From the NCBI GenBank assembly GCA_024516035.1, contig CM044959.1:12913902-12977901 (forward strand): 64,000 nucleotides of DNA, given 5' to 3'. Made by a program: the position numbers and the translations under genes. The DNA is from Bactericera cockerelli (Eukaryota > Arthropoda > Insecta > Hemiptera > Triozidae). Positions 44,205 through 55,982 of the stretch are shown here, piece after piece (within the stretch, counting starts at the first letter, position 1; the number at the start of each line of letters is the position of its first letter). Below the pieces are notes generated by a model that saw only the letters and a program-made list of their open reading frames with translations, had not been told where the DNA came from and searched no databases.

Positions 44205-44623
44205 ACAGGGTGAGTCATTTTAAGTGACGGAGTCGATTTTTTTGGACCCTGTTGGAAATACAAAAATTCAATTCTGAATTCATTTGCATAGCACAAAAGG
44301 GGGACACGCGACCTACTTGGGTCGGCATTGTTCAACCGATTAGTTGAGGTTGTTAGGTTCTGACACACCTACTGCCACATTTTATTACTGACTGTCTTTC
44401 TCAACGCCATTTGCTAAACCAATATATTATTTTATTTATTATCTGATAATACCGCCGTTGGTTGATACTCATACAGTTCAGTATCTACTCATTTTTCCTC
44501 ACGAGATATGAATAGACCCCGGACACCGTATACCGAGCCTAAAAATTCCTGCCTTGCTGGCGATGTTATTAGTTTATTGTTGATTGTTTTGTAGAAAAAA
44601 ATAAAGTGGAAATAAATAAATAA
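44205..44623. other. CAGGGTGA fragment and B-specific segment
   Basis: 44205 begins tacagggtgagtcattttaa as in copy A. 44355-44620 (ending aataaagtggaaataaataa) is absent from copy A and includes SINE D/F-like modules on the minus strand. Confidence 0.45.
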
Positions 44624-44767
44624 GAAGTTATCATATTTGTGTTAATCATTTCCTCACTACTCAAACTCGCTATACTACATCCACGCTGAAACCGGGACTT
44701 GAACCTGGTTACAACGACCTTCAGGTTACAAGTCCGCTGCCTTATCGATCAAGCTCATGAGGTCGGT
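44624..44767 (-). mobile_element. SINE family H (copy B)
   Basis: Counterpart of 19371-19504, with a small rearrangement in the B-box region. Confidence 0.7.
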
Positions 44768-44867
44768 ATGTCGTGATATGACCACGCACTTGAGAGAGAC
44801 TTTATAAAAAGAAAGTATCCTTTATTATTATTATTTATTCCTCGCAAATTAATTAATTACTAACACT

Positions 44868-45048
44868 CTTTAGTGGAAGGTAACCACCAGGCGACGTTAA
44901 TGCTCAAAGCATTTTCTACCACCTACAGAGTCTTATTGAAATTAATGAGGAAAAATACATGGGTGAAAAATGCATTGGTGAGATTAGAACCAACAGATCC
45001 CTACGCTACCTGGATCACCAGACTAGCGCGTTAACCATGCACTTGATA
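44868..45048 (-). mobile_element. SINE family A (copy B)
   Basis: Counterpart of 19581-19778, with internal deletions. Confidence 0.65.
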
Positions 45049-45497
45049 GCAAAGTTTTGTGCCTCCTGAAATCAGGTATATTGTTCAAAAACTTCAAAAT
45101 CATTTCCACAGTTAGCTTGCTTTTGAGGCTTATTATTATGTGGTCACAAACTCAAATTATTGAGGTAAAATGCATGCACTGGGTGGGATTCGACTACAAG
45201 CGAAGGGATACACTACAAGCAAAATAATCACATTGGAAACACACGCCAATGTTTAAGAGGTCTGCTTCTGTTTAATTAAGTTTGTTATTTAGAAACAATT
45301 TTTGTTCTTGATTTAGAAACACAATGTTTAGGTCAGGGGCTCGAGGCGAAGACGTTTCTAAAACTATTTCGACTGGGCAGATAGCTCTGACGTCAAGTCG
45401 TGTTATGTTTGGACGGGAATTTACGTTTGAAAATTTTGAGGGCCTTCGACAAGTCAAATTTTTTGAAGGGTAGTAATTAAAAATTAAATTTGGGTTT

Positions 45498-45608
45498 CTT
45501 CTTTTACTCTGTCTTATCCCGCTTAAGCAGGGTCGACGTTGTTCAACCTCATGGTTGAGGTTAGTTGGTTTTGGCACATTTTTATGGCTGAATGCCCTTC
45601 CTAACGCC
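45498..45608 (-). mobile_element. SINE tail module T (copy B)
   Basis: Counterpart of 20107-20226. Confidence 0.6.
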
Positions 45609-45639
45609 AAAGATTCTGTTTAACGTCGCTTACAAATAC

Positions 45640-45795
45640 ATGGTCATAATATCACGAAGGGGGTTTTACCCTCTATTCGCTGGAAATTCCCAAACCAGCT
45701 ACTCCAATTTGAATGGTTAATACTCATCCAAGTCCTAGCCTCGCGGATCGTTGCTTAACTTCAGTGACTGAACGAGAACTGGTGTATTCAACGTG
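45640..45795 (-). mobile_element. 5S-derived SINE (copy B)
   Basis: Minus-strand agttctcgttcagtcactga, agttaagcaacgatccgcga and shared body. Adjoins the family C SINE at 45809. Confidence 0.6.
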
Positions 45796-45808
45796 CCACG
45801 AGAGAGCC

Positions 45809-46050
45809 AGCCTCCGTGGCGTAATGGATGTGACTACTGCCCGTAGTCCAGAGTTCCCGAGTTCAACTCCCGGTTGGGGCAGACTTTTCGACGAAAAAAT
45901 CTGTTCCATCCAAACACGTGAGGCTGGCATTTTCGGCCCTATCTATCTCAGTCAGAACGTTAAAACCAAATAGAATCAACTGGTCACAATAGATCTAATT
46001 AGGTCGCAGTGTTAATTGTAAGGGTTTCACTGAAAACCCTGAAACCAGGT
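45809..46050 (+). mobile_element. SINE family C (copy B)
   Basis: Counterpart of 21056-21310: head cctccgtggcgtaatggatg, B box gagttcaactcccgg. Confidence 0.7.
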
Positions 46051-46544
46051 CAGATAATAATAATAAAAAAGTGCCATCGACGCGATGCTGGCAAAAATAA
46101 GATTGGAAATCGAACTGACGACCAACAGTTTCAGAATCAGGGGCACCAATCTTGCAGCCGATAAAGACCAGGCTGGCTAAACGAGTGTCGAGGTAACAAA
46201 AGATAGCCTGGTTGATATTTCGGGTTCCAAATCTATATAAAACCTACATACAGGTATTACATAACAACGTGAATGAGACGAGAATTGTATGGGAGCGCGT
46301 TAGTCGAAATTCCTGACCTTGACTAAGAAGAATAACCTATAAAAAATACACGTTATGTGCTTCTATATTATGTTTTTGCTATGTATGAACACTTGAATAC
46401 ATAGATTAATTTTATATACATTGTTAATTTATTACATTACCAGCGATTCTTAATGTGTGAATGTGATCTATTGGATTGGATGTTCATCTCGAACTGCGAT
46501 GAAAGCTTTTATATATACATAAAAAAATAAAGAGCTAATAGTTA

Positions 46545-46815
46545 GTTGTGTTATTATGTCACAATTTTTAGTGGGTAGCATCGGCATTACGAGAACTAAT
46601 GCTAATACATCATATCTCCAACCAATAGTCATATTCCAATATATCTATCTCGTAATGCCGCCACTGGTCGTACAACTACCCCAATTGTCCTCACGAGGCT
46701 AGGGTAGGCCCCGACATCCAAAGTACAGAGCCGAAAAAATTCAGACCCCGCCGGCATTCGAACTCGGGTCACCTGGAGTGCAAGCCGAGCATGCTACCGC
46801 TAGGCCAAGTGACTA
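46545..46815 (-). mobile_element. SINE family F (copy B)
   Basis: Counterpart of 21796-22072. Confidence 0.72.
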
Positions 46816-46939
46816 CTTGAAAGTTTTTATCGTATAATCAGCCCCTCTATAAAAGATTCAATATCTCTAATATTATGAGTCCTATGGTATTCAGATTTAA
46901 GTATGTTTTTGTCCGTTTAACCCATGGCTTTTTTTTTTT

Positions 46940-47078
46940 TTTTTAAAAAGGCATGTGTGCCCCGGAACCGCTTTCGCATTTTTTCAGGGCACTTTACCTT
47001 TACATACATTCTGGAAACGGAAAATTTCGGTCAGAACTTTCCGCTCCGGCCGGGATTCGAACCCGCAACCTCCGGGTT
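46940..47078 (-). mobile_element. SINE family B, head deleted (copy B)
   Basis: Body and B box (gggttcgaatcccggccgga-type on the minus strand) remain; the A-box end and about 450 bp of flank are missing compared with copy A. Confidence 0.65.
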
Positions 47079-47339
47079 GAAATATACATATAGCCCTCTT
47101 TAGGAACCTACATTGTAACTTCGTAAAGTGTAAAATATTCTTAAAATGCTTTCAGAAATTAACCCTGATGTTTGTGGCAGAATTTTTGAAACATCCTCTG
47201 ACTCTACATAACCTATGTAGGTTTTAATTAATGTAGAGTTTGCCTTATGTACTCTGACTAGGTACTAATACTGCCTATGTATGTACATATGTACCTACCT
47301 ATCAGGTCATTTAGAGTTCAGAAATGAGAATTACTTCTA

Positions 47340-47425
47340 GAGGAGGGGGAGGAAGGGAAGCTAGAGAGAGGTCAGGAGGTGGGGGAGGGAGGGAGGGAAG
47401 GAGAGATAGAGAGAGAGACAGCAAA
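47340..47425. repeat. GA-rich tract with G-quadruplex-type motif (copy B)
   Basis: Counterpart of 23022-23100; four or more G-runs of three or more separated by single As near 47377-47400. Confidence 0.65.
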
Positions 47426-47699
47426 TCTTGTAAAAAAGACGACTAGTGACGGGTTGGAGCACTCGAAACAAGATTTGAAATTTGTTTCGTCCCGTCTAAA
47501 ATTGCGAGACGAGACATGGTCCCGTTTCGTCTCGATTTCTTTTCTAATGTACAAATTTCTGGTCTCAAAAAAAAAAAAAAAAAAAAAAACCTCACAAATA
47601 TCATTGCATTGCAGCAATTATACGTTCATTGAGATACCAAGACAGCTAGTTCTCGTCAAATAACTGAAGTGAAGCAACGTCTAGCGCGGTCAACATGTG

Positions 47700-47820
47700 G
47701 GTTTGAGATCACTCAAAATCGAACCTCCGAACGACTAATTGCTAAACCCAGGCTGAATGTGGGTTTGAGATCACTCAAAATCGAACCTCCGAACGACTAA
47801 TTGCTAAACCCAGGCTGAGT
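47700..47820. repeat. 63-bp tandem duplication (copy B only)
   Basis: atgtgggtttgagatcactc through ctaaacccaggctga occurs twice in succession; copy A has one diverged unit near 23370. Confidence 0.8.
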
Positions 47821-48084
47821 CACATTATTGTCAGTAGATGGGCTTCATTCCAAAAAGCTCTTTCACTTTCAAAATCCTAATTTCAACCGTCAAATTTCGT
47901 TTTAAAAAAAAACCAATCAGAGAGTGTTGTTTTGGCAGTTGAAATTAAGTAGTGACCTTTTCCTATCCTTTGGTTCCATCTTCCCGTTATGACAAGTTAT
48001 CTTGTCCTAACGTAAAGGAGTCTCTTAGTAATGATGAGTTAAGCACAGATATTGTAAAGTGTCTCTTGCTTCACCACAAAGAAA

Positions 48085-48344
48085 GCGCACGATTAGCTCA
48101 GTGGTAAAATACTCGCTTGTCATGCGGAAGGTCTCGGGTTCGATCCTCAGAACCGATAAAAAAATGTATTCAAAATTTGGTAACGGTTGTTTGAAAGGGT
48201 TGCGGTGCGCTCGTGTTCACCAAGCACCTAAGGAAGTATTGTGCCATTTCTCGCCCATCAGAGGGTAGGCATACTACGGGATTGACAAGCTACAACACAG
48301 ACCACAAGCGTCTACAAAAGCTCCTGTTTCATGGCTACAAAATA
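48085..48344 (+). mobile_element. tRNA-Asp-like SINE, family E, best head (copy B)
   Basis: The head gcgcacgattagctcagtgg, taaaatactcgcttgtcatg, cggaaggtctcgggttcgat resembles tRNA-Asp (A box, GTC-containing anticodon region, B box). Body to cctgtttcatggctacaaaa. A SINE rather than a tRNA gene because the acceptor stem is not closed and the body follows. Confidence 0.78.
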
Positions 48345-48939
48345 GGAGAGACTGCGAAACACTCATCTTGAAAACAAACTTCAATTTTCCTAACCTGCTT
48401 ATCTCTAGACTACTAATCCACTTTTATGTTATTTCTTATTGAATACAATACACGAGCGAAATACCCATACACAACAATTCTATGTATTCCTGTTTTGAGT
48501 AACTAATGAGAGATTCAAAAAAATACATCAAAGAGATATAAATAATTGAAGCTGGTGCTACATATTTCCGCATTCCACTAGCATGAAAATAGGTCTACTA
48601 TTTCCATTAAATCAAGCAAAACGCTAGTTTTGCAACGCCAAGAAAAACAAAACGAGCGTGTATACTTACGCTAAACCTAGTTCGTATGTATTTTTTATTA
48701 AATTACACCTAGCATAATAGACATTTATTTTGACGTACCATGATATTATTTAACGGGAATTTTAGTAAAAAGTTCATGAACAAAATTAGGAAGTCGGTAA
48801 AAAGCCATGTCAGGCCAAACACAACTTATTGGCACGGGTCGGTGTTACAAAGGGTATCCAGGCGTAAAATTTGGAAGTAAAATAGGAGTGCTAGATTTAA
48901 ACTACCTCTTTTTTCATTTGAGTTTAACGCCGCTTTCAA

Positions 48940-49136
48940 TTGTCATATCACAACGAGAGTGTTACCCTCCATTCGCAGTAAATTCACAAACCTGCTACCC
49001 ACATTAACCACACCCAGCCTCGGTTCGACCGGAAAAACCAGCATCACGAAATCGTCACCTCGCTGAATGTTGATTAACTTCGGTGATCATACGAGAACCG
49101 GTGCAATCAACGCGACATCGACGCTGCGCGCTGGCT
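48940..49136 (-). mobile_element. 5S rRNA-derived SINE (copy B)
   Basis: Counterpart of 25044-25236. Confidence 0.72.
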
Positions 49137-49177
49137 AAAACTAGCTACCTAAAACAACGAAAAATCTTTGTTTTTCT

Positions 49178-50220
49178 TTAACACTTAGACAGGGTGTCTA
49201 CTAAATGGCCAAAGTAAAATTCCCTGACTTTTCCAGGTTTTCCAGACCATTTTTCCAGTTTCTCCAGTCTATTTTTTTAAGGAGACATTACATTATATGT
49301 ATATTATACATATAGGACCTCAATCTGCCTTCTATTTTTTTTTTTTTTTTTTTTTTTTTGCAAGCCCACCGCCTAGAAATATTAGGTATGTACAAATTGC
49401 TTACTCATGTACTGATTGATTATTAGTACACAAAAGGTAATGTATATTAAAATAATAGTAAATATTAGAATTGTCATATTTTTACAAAATGTGTTTGGCT
49501 CCTTGCTTTTTAAAAAAAAAAATCTAGTGTGATCTCCACAAGACTTTCCTACCCTATTGCTAAGAAATCACCAATTCTTCTCTCGTAAATTTGATAAAAG
49601 TTCGCTAAACAAATTATACTCTTATATTTTTGAAATTTTGCCGAATACAATACTTTTTTCATTATACGATAAGGAAAGGTAAAACTAAGTGTAATAAATG
49701 AACACAAAAATAGGAACCCTAAAGAAAATTGAAGAACTTTCAGGGAAAACCCTGAAAAAAAACCCTGCTAAAATTTTGTTAATCTTATCAAAAAGTGGTT
49801 AAGAGTGTTTTGTGTTTTTTATTAAAGAAGCATTATCACACTGCCTGGATTACAGTGGCGCCGCAGGCGAATTTTTTTTTATTTATCATTTTCATGACAA
49901 AATTGGAGCTTGAAAAAAATTCCCTGACTCTTGTGTTTTTTCACAAAATTCCCTGACTTATGGTGTTTTTTCACAAAATTCCCTGACTTTTCCCTGACTT
50001 TTTTGGTCTCGAAAAATTCCCTGACAATTCCAGGTTTTCCAGGTTTTCCCTGACCAGTAGACACCCTGTTAGACGACCGGCATGGTTTTTCGTGAATTCT
50101 CTTGTGGGACCGGCGATAATGCGGCTATACCGACCCCGTGTACCACCGGTGGTACACCCGGTCCATTCCGTACGAACGTGCGTGTACCACCGGTGGTACA
50201 CCCGGTCGTCTAAGTGTCAA
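49178..50220. mobile_element. piggyBac-like MITE interrupted by a nested element (copy B only)
   Basis: Outer ends ttaacacttaga (49178) and, at the right, gtcgtctaagtgtcaa (50220; TTAA decayed to TCAA). Without the nested insertion it is about 159 bp and is the reverse complement of the 2214-2415 family, with two rather than three 44-bp palindromic units. Copy A is empty at TTAA 25288-25291. Confidence 0.88.
49190..50068. mobile_element. 879-bp hAT-like non-autonomous element nested in the MITE
   Basis: Terminal inverted repeat cagggtgtctacta / agtagacaccctg, flanked by TTAGA at 49185-49189 and 50069-50073. Subterminal repeats of tccctgacttttccaggttt type at both ends. No transposase ORF. 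The superfamily is inferred from the terminus type; a 5-bp target duplication is shorter than the usual hAT 8 bp, so hAT is tentative. Confidence 0.82.
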
Positions 50221-50460
50221 GTAGGTATTCGGAAAGCCCATCACGTATTATTATGTGGTCAAAACCACTATGACCAAGAGGTATAAGTACAACCGCGCCA
50301 GTTTGTTTGGGGTAATGAGTTTGGAATCCGATAGTGTGATATGTATGAAGATATGAGTTTTTCAATATGACCATTGACCATAATGTGACTAATGACCCTA
50401 GATGTTGAAAAAGACGATAAACAAATGATGAGAACAATAGAGTTTTTAAGGTGAGTTTTT

Positions 50461-50705
50461 CACAGCCTTCCTTAATTTGTAGCCATAACACAACAGCTAC
50501 CTTTGACGCTTGTGATTTGTGTTGTAGCTTGCCCATCCCTTAGAAGTGACACAGTACTTCCCAGTTAGGTGCTGGATCAACACAAGCGCACCGGAAGGTG
50601 TCCCTTACAAAAAAGTATGAATACAATTTGTTTGTAGATTACGGGGTTCGAACCCAGGATTTTCGGCATGGTAGCAAACATCTTACCACTGAGATAATTG
50701 TGTGC
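50461..50705 (-). mobile_element. SINE family E (copy B)
   Basis: Counterpart of 25521-25764, with a slightly better head (ccactgagataattgtgtgc on the plus strand). Confidence 0.7.
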
Positions 50706-51681
50706 TGGGTGTAAAATCACACAAGTACCAGTGTTGATCACAGAGTGCTTGTTGATCACACAGTAATTAACAATTACTGTAGTTAAGGGATGTCAAGTAA
50801 TGAGAATACATACATGCATTCATGCTTACCAAGGCAAGAATGTATTTGCTGTCAGAGATGTATCGTCTAGTATTTCAGTCCCACAGAGGCTGAGTGAGGT
50901 TAATGTGAGTAGTCTCAACGTAAAAAAAAATGACCTTTTATGTCATAGTTTTGAAAGAAAATTACATTTGTTTTGGTTTTTTTTTTTCAAATAAAAATTA
51001 TTTGGATATTAATTTATTCATGTTTAGCAAAATATACTATCCTTGTTCAATATTATTTGTATTGCATTTTAATACTCAAGGCAGCATTTTTTCAAAGCAG
51101 CAATGACTGAGATGGGCTCTTGCTAGGTTAACGAAGTATTTCCTAAGGAAATATAGCTCACATTTTCATCTAGTTTGTGAGACAATCTATGGTGCAAAAT
51201 TGAGCTTTTAATTTTGTTAGAAGCATTACTACTAAAAGAACTGCCATCTCATCAGGCTAGTAAGGGTATTTTTAGTTCACTCCCATCTTTATTCATAGTT
51301 AAGTTTTCTAGTCTAGCGCAATGGTTTAAGGATTAGAAAAAATAATTTAATTTTTACTTCTCTGTAAAAATAGTGTATAGATATTTCAACACATACACAA
51401 CCAGTTGCCCCACCATTCAGACTGTAAATGTGATAAATTGCTTTGAAATTTCACATAGAATTCAAAAAAATTAAAACAAAAACTGAATAAAAAATTAGTA
51501 ACGTGATGTGAGGTCAAGAGACTTGCTTATTGGTGACTTTCCAGCAAATGGAGGGTACAACCCTCACTTAAATGTTCAAGAGACATTAAGCAAAAAAGAA
51601 GAAGATAATAGACATTTAGATTAATGGTGATAAGACATTGAAATTATTTACAAATGGTAGTGGAGTTCCCATGGCAGCCTT

Positions 51682-53151
51682 TCATGCCCTCAGTTGGGAG
51701 GCTTTCTCTTGCTGGAACTGTTGTTGCAGCTTGGTGAGGTTTTCTCTGTGAGTGTCTTGCTTTGTGTCCAAGGTTCCAATTGTATCATCATGTCGCTTCA
51801 GCTCTGCGCTTATGTAGTCAATTCTCTTCTTCACATTTTGCTTGGCTTCTTCTAGTTCTTGTTTGACAAGCACTGGGCCAATCAGCTTGTAAACTTCACC
51901 ATCTTTGATGAGATCCAGTTCCTGTAATATTATTACAAGCACAGTGTTAGGTAGGAATTTGTAGAACCCCTCTGAGTCCAAGACATCCTTGAGTGAGAAC
52001 AAACCACTTAAGGTAACTTGGGCAATCTAAGGTCCACCTTAAGACAAAAATATTGAAATTGAACTGAGAGTGGCTTAGAAATATTAGTTTAATTCTAGGT
52101 GTTTTCTCATTTTAATAATATTATCTAAGCATTTCTTTATTTCAATAAAACACCTAAAATAAGCTGTCTATGATTTTGTTAGAAAACCAATAACTTTAAT
52201 CAGATAATAATCTACAATCTATTATTGTAAAAATAAACATTATTTTTAACGTTTCAGAGTTTGGCTTACCTTTTGGACTGATTCATTTTCATTAAGCTGA
52301 GCACTCAGAAGTTGTCTCTGGTTCAAAGTTTTCTGGTATTCTGCAAGTCAAAGAAAAACAAAGAGTTACAGTACAAACAAGAATGACTTGTTTTATGTCT
52401 GAGATCTAACAAGGTGATGGAGTCTTAATGATGGAAGTAGGAGTGCCAGAACCAAACATTCTCAATTGTGAGGATGTGGTTGAACAGTACTGACCCAAAT
52501 AGTCCTTGGAAAAGGCAAAGTGAAAGAAGATGTTGTTTTAATCAAAGGTTATCTAAAACATAAAAGTTAAATTATTTTTATTTGAAAACAAATTGACCCT
52601 TTAGGTACCAGCTGACAACTATATTTCTTAAACTAAATACATTTTTTATTAATAATCCCACATTGAAAATACTGGTCTTCTATCAATTGTAGCATCCTGT
52701 GTGGTACTGGCCTACTACCTAATTACATTTCCTGAGCTAGCATACTGGTTTACCTACATTTTTGCAATTCCAAAGCAAAATTACTGATCTTCTCCCTCAA
52801 AATAGTCCCAGATAGACAACTGGTCTACTCTCTGTTAACAGAATCAATGCTACATAACACTCCTGGTCTTCGACCAATGTATAATCCCCCAAGCACCCCA
52901 GCCAGATTACTGATCTGCTACAATTTGGCTCCTTTCTTGAATTCTCAAGTCTTTCAGAATATCTATACTACTTGGCCTACTTGTTAATAGTCCCTCAGTT
53001 AAATTATTGATGATTAATGATGGACAGGGACTTTGGGTCCAGTCATGCAGATGGTTGTAATAGGTGTTAAATATAAACTATGTTTACCTTTTTGACTTTG
53101 TTTGAACAGTGCCAGTTCTGCCTCCAGTTTTTTCTGTACTTCTTCTACCAT
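51682..53151 (-). CDS. Prefoldin subunit 6 (complete, three coding exons)
   Basis: Beta-type subunit of the hexameric cytosolic prefoldin chaperone, which hands unfolded actin and tubulin to the TRiC/CCT chaperonin. Exons on the minus strand: 53151-53088 (64 bp, start ATG), 52340-52270 (71 bp), 51921-51682 (240 bp with TGA). All junctions are GT-AG. The joined protein is 124 residues, close to the usual 125-130. It begins MVEEVQKKLEAELALFK and ends KASQLRA. Long N- and C-terminal heptad-like helices flank the conserved core EVYKLIGPVLVKQELEEA, the beta-hairpin region. Divergent from the eIF4E gene at 53732, about 580 bp away. A longer open frame (51682-52002) simply reads back into intron 2. 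Confidence 0.95.
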
Positions 53152-53731
53152 TGTCTCAAAGTTTTTACTTTAAATAAGGAGGAAAAAGGAAAATTTTCAA
53201 CGAAAGAATGTACTTTCTGACACAAATTTTTGAGCGGGTTAGATCACAAGATTAAATTTGATCAGAAATTTAAATTTTTCGAGCCATTAGCGATTGTGTA
53301 TTTGAGGTTATGTTGTATCACCAATAAGGCCTTTTCACATTCTCCCAGTAGTGTGAATGGTTTGAAGATCATCTAAAAAATATATCAGAATCAGAAATTG
53401 AAAATTATTGGGAAAGCTATATTCAATAATGAAACTAGACATTTGCCAGTATTTAATTTGATGATTCAATTAAAATGTTAGGACAAGGGGTAAACTTATC
53501 AAAAACTCCAACTAAAAGATTCGTGAACGTTCAATCTTTCAGACACCCTATACTTGAATCACCCCTCTCTTATCAGGAGTTTCCCCTCAAATCTCTTGAC
53601 CTTGATAAAAATTTGTTGTTTGTTTTTGATAATTTTGTAAATAAAAAAAAATCACTCTAATTTTACAAACTAATAATTAACATAAAATTTAAATATCTAA
53701 TTAATCAGTGTTTCTAGAGTTATTTTCGATC
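53152..53731. promoter_or_regulatory. Divergent (bidirectional) promoter region
   Basis: The only DNA between the prefoldin 6 start codon (minus) and the eIF4E class III start codon (plus), so both promoters and 5' UTRs must lie here unless 5' non-coding exons exist further off. No TATA box was convincingly placed. The ORF at 53475 is spurious. Confidence 0.6.
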
Positions 53732-55940
53732 ATGTCTTGCGAAGCTGCAGCGTGTGGGTACTCAGAATCTCCCCAATTTTCGTCCAAAGAGATAGAGGAA
53801 GTAAAAGCCAGCGACCATGAAGGTGTCCCTCTCAATACACCATGGACCTTTTGGATTGATAAGTAAGAGCCAGATAAGATTTGTCTAGCTGCGGGACGTT
53901 ATTAGGAAGCAGACTTGTAAATCCTAACCAGCTGGTTAGATTAGGACTAGCAAATCCTTGCTGGCAGATTTACATTGAGCTTGTAATGGTGAAATAAATC
54001 AAACAAATCACATCAAACTATGACTACCTACCTACGGGCAGTCTCAACCATTGGTCTTGTTGTAACAGTGTTAAGTGTTTAGAACATCAATACAATACAC
54101 TATCATATGCTATAAAACACCTAAATTATGGGACACATTTAATCATATTGCCTTTAGTTATTTTTAACATTGTAAGACATGTTTTACCTACCTTCTACTT
54201 GAACCTGTCAACCACTGGTTCTGTAAACAGCAGATTACAAAATGATGAGTGTTTCACTCACAGCCTCTTTTATTTTGTAGCCATGAAACAGTGGCTACTG
54301 AAGACACTTGTAGTCTGTGTTGTAGCTTGCCCATCCAGTAGTATGCCCCCCTCTGATGGACAAGAAGGGACTTCCCATATTACTTCCCATTTAGGTGCTG
54401 GGTCAACATGAAGACACTGGGAGGTATCCCTAACAAACAATTCTTTGAAGATATTTCACTCAAATGTAAAATACCTTTGTAGGTAGATGAAATGTATTTC
54501 TTTTCTCTCTAAAATAACAGGTCACTTTTCTTTCTAATGTCAAAGACCAGTATGTCATGTAAATATATATGGAACTATCAAATTTCATTAAATGATTTAC
54601 TCATTTACTGATTTAGTATATTTTCTTATTTCAGGACTGTTCAAAATGTCTCTGTTACTGAATACGAGGCTAATTTGAAGAAAATTTACACTGTATATAC
54701 TGTTCAAGAATTCTGGGCTGTGTACAACAACATTCCTAAACCTTCAGTGATGCAAGTAAGTTCACAATAGTGTAGCAGGGCTACATTCCAGTCTACACAT
54801 GCAGTTTTATAACTAGTATTCACTATTTTTGTGACAGTATTGCCAAAAAAATTGCCTGTGATATTTGGGACATTACAGTGAGTGTACAACACATTGTAAA
54901 TTAAATCAGTTGGTGTATTTTTGAAACATACATATACTCATGAAATTTCAATCAACATAAATTTTAAATAATAATTTTTCTAGTTTTGAAAAAAAAAGAA
55001 GCAAATGAAATTGGAAAATAAATCTTCTAGGTAATCTAAATGTTCAGTATAAATGGGGTCCATAATATTTTTTCTTATGGATGAAGATCAAAAATTTACT
55101 TACAGACCTACAATACTAATGATTTTTTTCTCATAACTGACACTACTTCATGATTAGTCTGTTTTATAGTGAAAAATATATCAGAAGGACTAGAGCAGTG
55201 CTTCGAAATATTTACACCTACAGTCATTAATTATTGAACTATTCTTGCCCAACAGACAAGATATTGTTATCACCTCATGAGGCATGAAAACAGGCCAATC
55301 TGGGAAGAGCCATACAATCAAAAAGGAGGAACCTGGAGGATTAAATGTAACAAAAGATTTTCTGTAAGTACCTTCTGAGTTAAATTGATTGTGATAAACA
55401 TAATAAGTGGTAATTTTTTCAGCTCCTTCCTGCAAATCTTATCATTATGTTTCTCAAGATGAGAAAATATTTTAAATGACTGGGTGAAACCCAGCATTTT
55501 CTGGTCAGTAAAGTTCTTGCCTGTTGGTGGCATCATATTTCAAGTTTTTCAAGTCATTTGCCATTTTGATAGATTCATGTAAATAGATTTTTTATACTAA
55601 GGGTACGTAGAGGCAACTTTTACTTCCAATGAATTTCTAATATTAGATTTTAGAAGTATATAGTGTGTGTTTTTGTATATAAAAAAAAAACATTTTTTTT
55701 TGGAACGAAGTTGTTAATTGGAAGATCTTACCTCTAATATATTTCACACAAAAACACTCATCTTGAATAATTATCTACTTTAAAATAAGATTCATTCATT
55801 GTATCCTTTTTACTTTCCTTATCCTATAATAAGGAAAGTATTGTATTCGTCGAAAATTTGACCTACCCAGTTTTTCACATTTCTGGACGAATCATAGCCT
55901 CAGGATACCAAAAAAGTTGTTTTTAGCCATTGGTCCGTGC

Positions 55941-55982
<42 letters not shown>

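Larger units (their letters stand above)
29773..53062. repeat. Copy B of the ~22-23 kb direct duplication (probable haplotig)
   Basis: Collinear with 6122-28109. Main differences: B-only insertions (palindromic element 30405-31287, SINE 35870-36027, segment 36741-36928, segment near 44355-44620, MITE plus nested element 49178-50220), longer minisatellites, and loss of about 450 bp at 47078. Confidence 0.9.

Noticed and set aside
48085..48160. Functional tRNA-Asp gene
   Set aside because: A and B boxes are good, but the acceptor stem does not close and the family E SINE body follows; the same unit is repeated elsewhere with decayed heads.
6122..53062. Biological tandem duplication as the default reading
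   Set aside because: Not excluded, but the 100-N gap, degraded contig start, polymorphic insertions and truncated prefoldin copy fit retained haplotypes better.
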